The notes under the pieces: generated by a model
What the model saw: only the letters and a program-made list of their open reading frames with translations
Told to the model about the DNA's origin: nothing
The model's database searches: none
Position numbers and translations under genes: made by a program
Source of the DNA: Phenylobacterium sp.
Lineage (GTDB): Bacteria; Pseudomonadota; Alphaproteobacteria; Caulobacterales; Caulobacteraceae
Assembly (NCBI GenBank): GCA_028291285.1
Contig: JAQGIJ010000079.1
Coordinates: 1-9,427, forward strand
Direction: 5' to 3'
Length of the DNA: 9,427 bases
In this document: positions 7,518 through 9,427 of the stretch, one piece after another
Position numbering within the stretch: position 1 is the first letter of the stretch
Layout of the letters: every line of letters starts with the position of its first letter

Positions 7518-8264
7518 TCAGAGCTTCGAGCCGCCGTCGACCCGGACGGTGTCGCCGCTGATCCACCGCGCGTCGTCCGAGGCGAGGAAGGCGACGACGC
7601 CGCCGATGTCGTCTGGCTGGGCAAGGCGTTTCAGGGCCTGCATGCCGAGCGTGAAGTCCCGCCCCGCGTCCGTCTTGGTGAAGCCCGACATCTCGGTCGC
7701 AACAACACCCGGCGCCACGGCGTTGACGCGGATGCCGCGCTCGCCGAGCACGGCGGCGAAGTGCTTCACCAGCGTGTCGATCGCGCCCTTGGTCGCCGCA
7801 TAGGCCGAAAGCGCGCCGACGGTGGCATGGGCTGCCAGCGACGAGACGAGCACGATGCTGCTGTCCTTGCGCATGATCGGCAGCAACTGCTGGACGAGGA
7901 AGAACGGCGCGCGGACGTTGACCGCGAAGAGCCTGTCGAAATCTTCGACGGTGGTCTCCTCGATGGTCGCTGACTTCGAGGTTCCGGCGTTGGCCACAAG
8001 GATATCCAGCCGGTCGCCGATGACGGCGCGGACCTGCTTGGCAAGCTCGTGTGGCCCGTCCGGCGCGGAAAGATCGGCGGCAACGCTGTCGGCACGTCCG
8101 CCGCCCTTGCGAATCTCGGCGACGACGGCTTCGGCTTCATTCGCGCCGCTGTTGTAGTGGATCAGAACCTGCGCGCCCATTCCAGCGAGGGCTAGCGCGC
8201 TGGCCCGGCCGATGCCGCGCGAGGCTCCGGTGACGAGAGCGGTCTTTCCTGAAAGCTTGGCCAT
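7518..8264 (-). CDS. SDR family oxidoreductase (FabG-like)
   Basis: Classical short-chain dehydrogenase/reductase of 248 residues, the normal length, cytoplasmic. The Rossmann nucleotide motif TGASRGIG is at 12-19, ANAG at 91-94, and the active-site set is N116, S142, Y155 and K159 (YAATK). APGVVATEM at 184-192 and the C-terminal SGDTVRVDGG are also typical. R16 and the residues after the second strand (HYNSG) suggest a preference for NADP(H). It should interconvert an alcohol and a ketone or aldehyde; similarity to FabG does not make it a fatty-acid enzyme here. GGAGA 7 bases upstream supports the ATG. It lies 117 bases upstream of the 2Fe-2S subunit gene and 125 bases downstream of a second SDR, all on the same strand. 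Co-transcription is plausible, but these gaps could hold separate promoters. Confidence 0.92.
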   Translation of the reverse strand: MAKLSGKTALVTGASRGIGRASALALAGMGAQVLIHYNSGANEAEAVVAEIRKGGGRADSVAADLSAPDGPHELAKQVRAVIGDRLDILVANAGTSKSATIEETTVEDFDRLFAVNVRAPFFLVQQLLPIMRKDSSIVLVSSLAAHATVGALSAYAATKGAIDTLVKHFAAVLGERGIRVNAVAPGVVATEMSGFTKTDAGRDFTLGMQALKRLAQPDDIGGVVAFLASDDARWISGDTVRVDGGSKL

Positions 8265-8363
8265 TATCGGGTCTCCTTCATGATCGAGTGTCGTTCATGG
8301 CGACTGTTTCCGTTTGACCCCGGGCGCGCAGTCGAGCGTTCGCCACCATAGGTGTGGAGCGCC

Positions 8364-8385
8364 GATCGGTAGAATGCGCCCGATC
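8364..8385 (-). repeat. 6-bp inverted repeat shortly after the second SDR stop
   Basis: GATCGG (8364-8369) pairs with CCGATC (8380-8385) across 10 bases, five bases past the TGA of the SDR ending at 8390. The stem is short and no T-tract follows, so it is at best a weak terminator or an intercistronic hairpin. Confidence 0.3.
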
Positions 8386-8389
8386 AGGA

Positions 8390-9136
8390 TCAATTGGCGC
8401 TGTGTCCGCCGTCGACGTTGAGGACGTGGCCCGTGATGAACGAGGCTTGGTCCGACGCGATGAAGACGATGCCGTCGGCGACCTCCTCGGAGCGGCCGAG
8501 GCGACCCAGCGGGACTTCCGTCGCCAGGGCCGCCTTGTTCTCCGCCGTTTCGGTGAAGCGGGTCAGCATGCCGGTGTCCGTGGGGCCGGGCGCGACGGCG
8601 TTCACGCGAATGCCGGACTTGGCAAGTTCGAGCGCCACCGACTTGGTGAGGCCTTCGACCGCGTGCTTGGCGCCGACGTAGACAGAGGCCCCGGCCGCGC
8701 CCTCGTGCCCGTAGGTCGAGGAGATGTTGATGATGCTGCCGCTGCCCTGGCCCTGCATGGCGCGCACTTCATGCTTCATGCTCAGGATGACGCCGAGAAC
8801 GTTGGTGTCGAACGTCGCGGCAAAGCTTTCCGCGGTCTGGTCCGTGATCGGGCCGCGGTCACCTTCGGTCCCGGCGTTGTTCACCGCGACATCGAGACGG
8901 CCAAACCGTGCGACGGTCTTGTCGACCAGAGCGCGGACGTCATCCTCCTTGCGGACGTCGGCGTGGATGAAATCTGCCTCCGAACCCAAGGCACGCAGCT
9001 CTTTGGCGAGCTCGTAGCCGGCTTCGTCGCGGCGACCGGAAACGACGACCTTGGCGCCGGTCTTGGCGAAGGCGATGGCGGCGGCGCGCCCGATGCCGGT
9101 GAGTCCGCCCGTGATCAATACAACTTGACTGCTCAT
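8390..9136 (-). CDS. SDR family oxidoreductase (glucose 1-dehydrogenase-like)
   Basis: Second classical short-chain dehydrogenase/reductase, also 248 residues and cytoplasmic. The nucleotide motif TGGLTGIG is at 9-16, NNAG at 86-89, and the active-site set is N112, S140, Y153 and K157 (YVGAK). APGPTDTGM at 186-194 and ITGHVLNVDGG near the C-terminus are typical of the glucose 1-dehydrogenase/FabG-like group. R35 and R36 after the second strand suggest NADP(H). It shares only the general family pattern with the neighbouring SDR and differs in its substrate-binding regions. The two therefore look like distinct enzymes and not a recent duplication. GAGG 8 bases before the ATG supports the start. 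It is the first visible gene of the long minus-strand block. The substrate is unknown; sugar oxidation should not be assumed. Confidence 0.92.
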   Translation of the reverse strand: MSSQVVLITGGLTGIGRAAAIAFAKTGAKVVVSGRRDEAGYELAKELRALGSEADFIHADVRKEDDVRALVDKTVARFGRLDVAVNNAGTEGDRGPITDQTAESFAATFDTNVLGVILSMKHEVRAMQGQGSGSIINISSTYGHEGAAGASVYVGAKHAVEGLTKSVALELAKSGIRVNAVAPGPTDTGMLTRFTETAENKAALATEVPLGRLGRSEEVADGIVFIASDQASFITGHVLNVDGGHSAN

Positions 9137-9427
9137 TCTACGATCCTCTGTTGGGCCGCCGGAACTCGGACGGCGTTTGATTGGAGCTAAGTTATCTATT
9201 CCGCCGCGCCAGGAGAAGGCGCGGATAGGGATATGGCTTATTCCAACAGGGCCTTAAATGAGCAGGCGAGCAGCGTTCAACGCGAGGCGAAATACTTGAT
9301 AAACGCGTCATCCGCGGGGCATGGAACTTCTTGCCTCTCCGTGATGGCAGGTGATGTCCCGCTACTGACGTTGGCGCGCCCGAATGGCGTCCAGAGCTGT
9401 CCCGCTTGTGCGCATTCGTAGGCGTAG
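9137..9427. other. Right-hand region without a recognisable gene
   Basis: This is upstream of the first SDR and should contain the promoter of the minus-strand block, but I see no convincing -35/-10 pair. It is visibly less GC-rich than the genes. A plus-strand frame of 62 codons (9233-9421) and a minus-strand frame open from the window edge to a stop at 9277-9279 both cross it. Neither has GC-rich third positions like the neighbouring genes or a recognisable family. The minus-strand one could be the end of a gene lying outside the window. Confidence 0.45.
9196..9228. repeat. Hairpin-forming inverted repeat upstream of the first SDR
   Basis: CCGCGCC (9204-9210) and GGCGCGG (9218-9224) form an exact 7-base stem with a 7-base loop. 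Outside a four-base bulge, CTAT (9196-9199) pairs with ATAG (9225-9228). It lies about 60 to 92 bases upstream of the SDR ATG, in a place suited to an operator or leader structure. There is no T-tract on either strand, so a terminator is unlikely. Confidence 0.45.

Noticed and set aside
9233..9421. 62-codon plus-strand frame at the right end
   Set aside because: Third positions are not GC-rich as in the neighbouring genes, spacing to AGGAG is too long (about 17 bases), and no family is recognisable. Chance is the simplest explanation.

Overview
The window is very GC-rich, with dense, tightly spaced genes and GC-dominated third codon positions. This suggests a high-GC proteobacterium, perhaps an alphaproteobacterium, but nothing here fixes the genus. 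There are no rRNAs, tRNAs, insertion sequences, CRISPR arrays or phage genes. It looks like chromosomal accessory metabolism.

Layout from left to right. A minus-strand cupin gene (1-399) runs off the left edge and closely resembles the small manganese cupin hydroxynitrile lyases such as that of Granulicella tundricola. A gene-free divergent region of about 290 bases follows, with several inverted repeats. Next is a plus-strand MFS exporter of the EntS/MFS_3 type with a soluble C-terminal domain. It converges on a long minus-strand block. In transcription order (right to left) that block holds two short-chain dehydrogenases (9136-8390 and 8264-7518), a three-subunit molybdenum hydroxylase (7400-3563) and a TIM-barrel amidohydrolase (3443-2400).

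The molybdenum enzyme is the centre of the window. Its 2Fe-2S subunit has a twin-arginine leader. Its FAD subunit carries four extra cysteines of the kind that hold a 4Fe-4S cluster in E. coli PaoB. Its catalytic subunit ends with the conserved GLGE motif. The three genes are joined by two four-base ATGA overlaps, so this is a PaoABC-like, probably periplasmic aldehyde oxidoreductase. The cytosolic maturation factors it should need (XdhC/PaoD-type chaperone, cytidylyltransferase) are not in the window.

A working hypothesis is a small detoxification or catabolic cluster for aldehydes, possibly aromatic. The cupin would release or handle an aldehyde or cyanohydrin, the SDRs would interconvert alcohols and carbonyls, the PaoABC-like enzyme would oxidise aldehydes to acids, the amidohydrolase would open a lactone or similar ester, and the MFS protein would export something. 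The individual families are well supported. The shared pathway and the substrates are inference. I see no clearly new biological system. The least explained parts are the structured intergenic stretches and the right-hand 290 bases.
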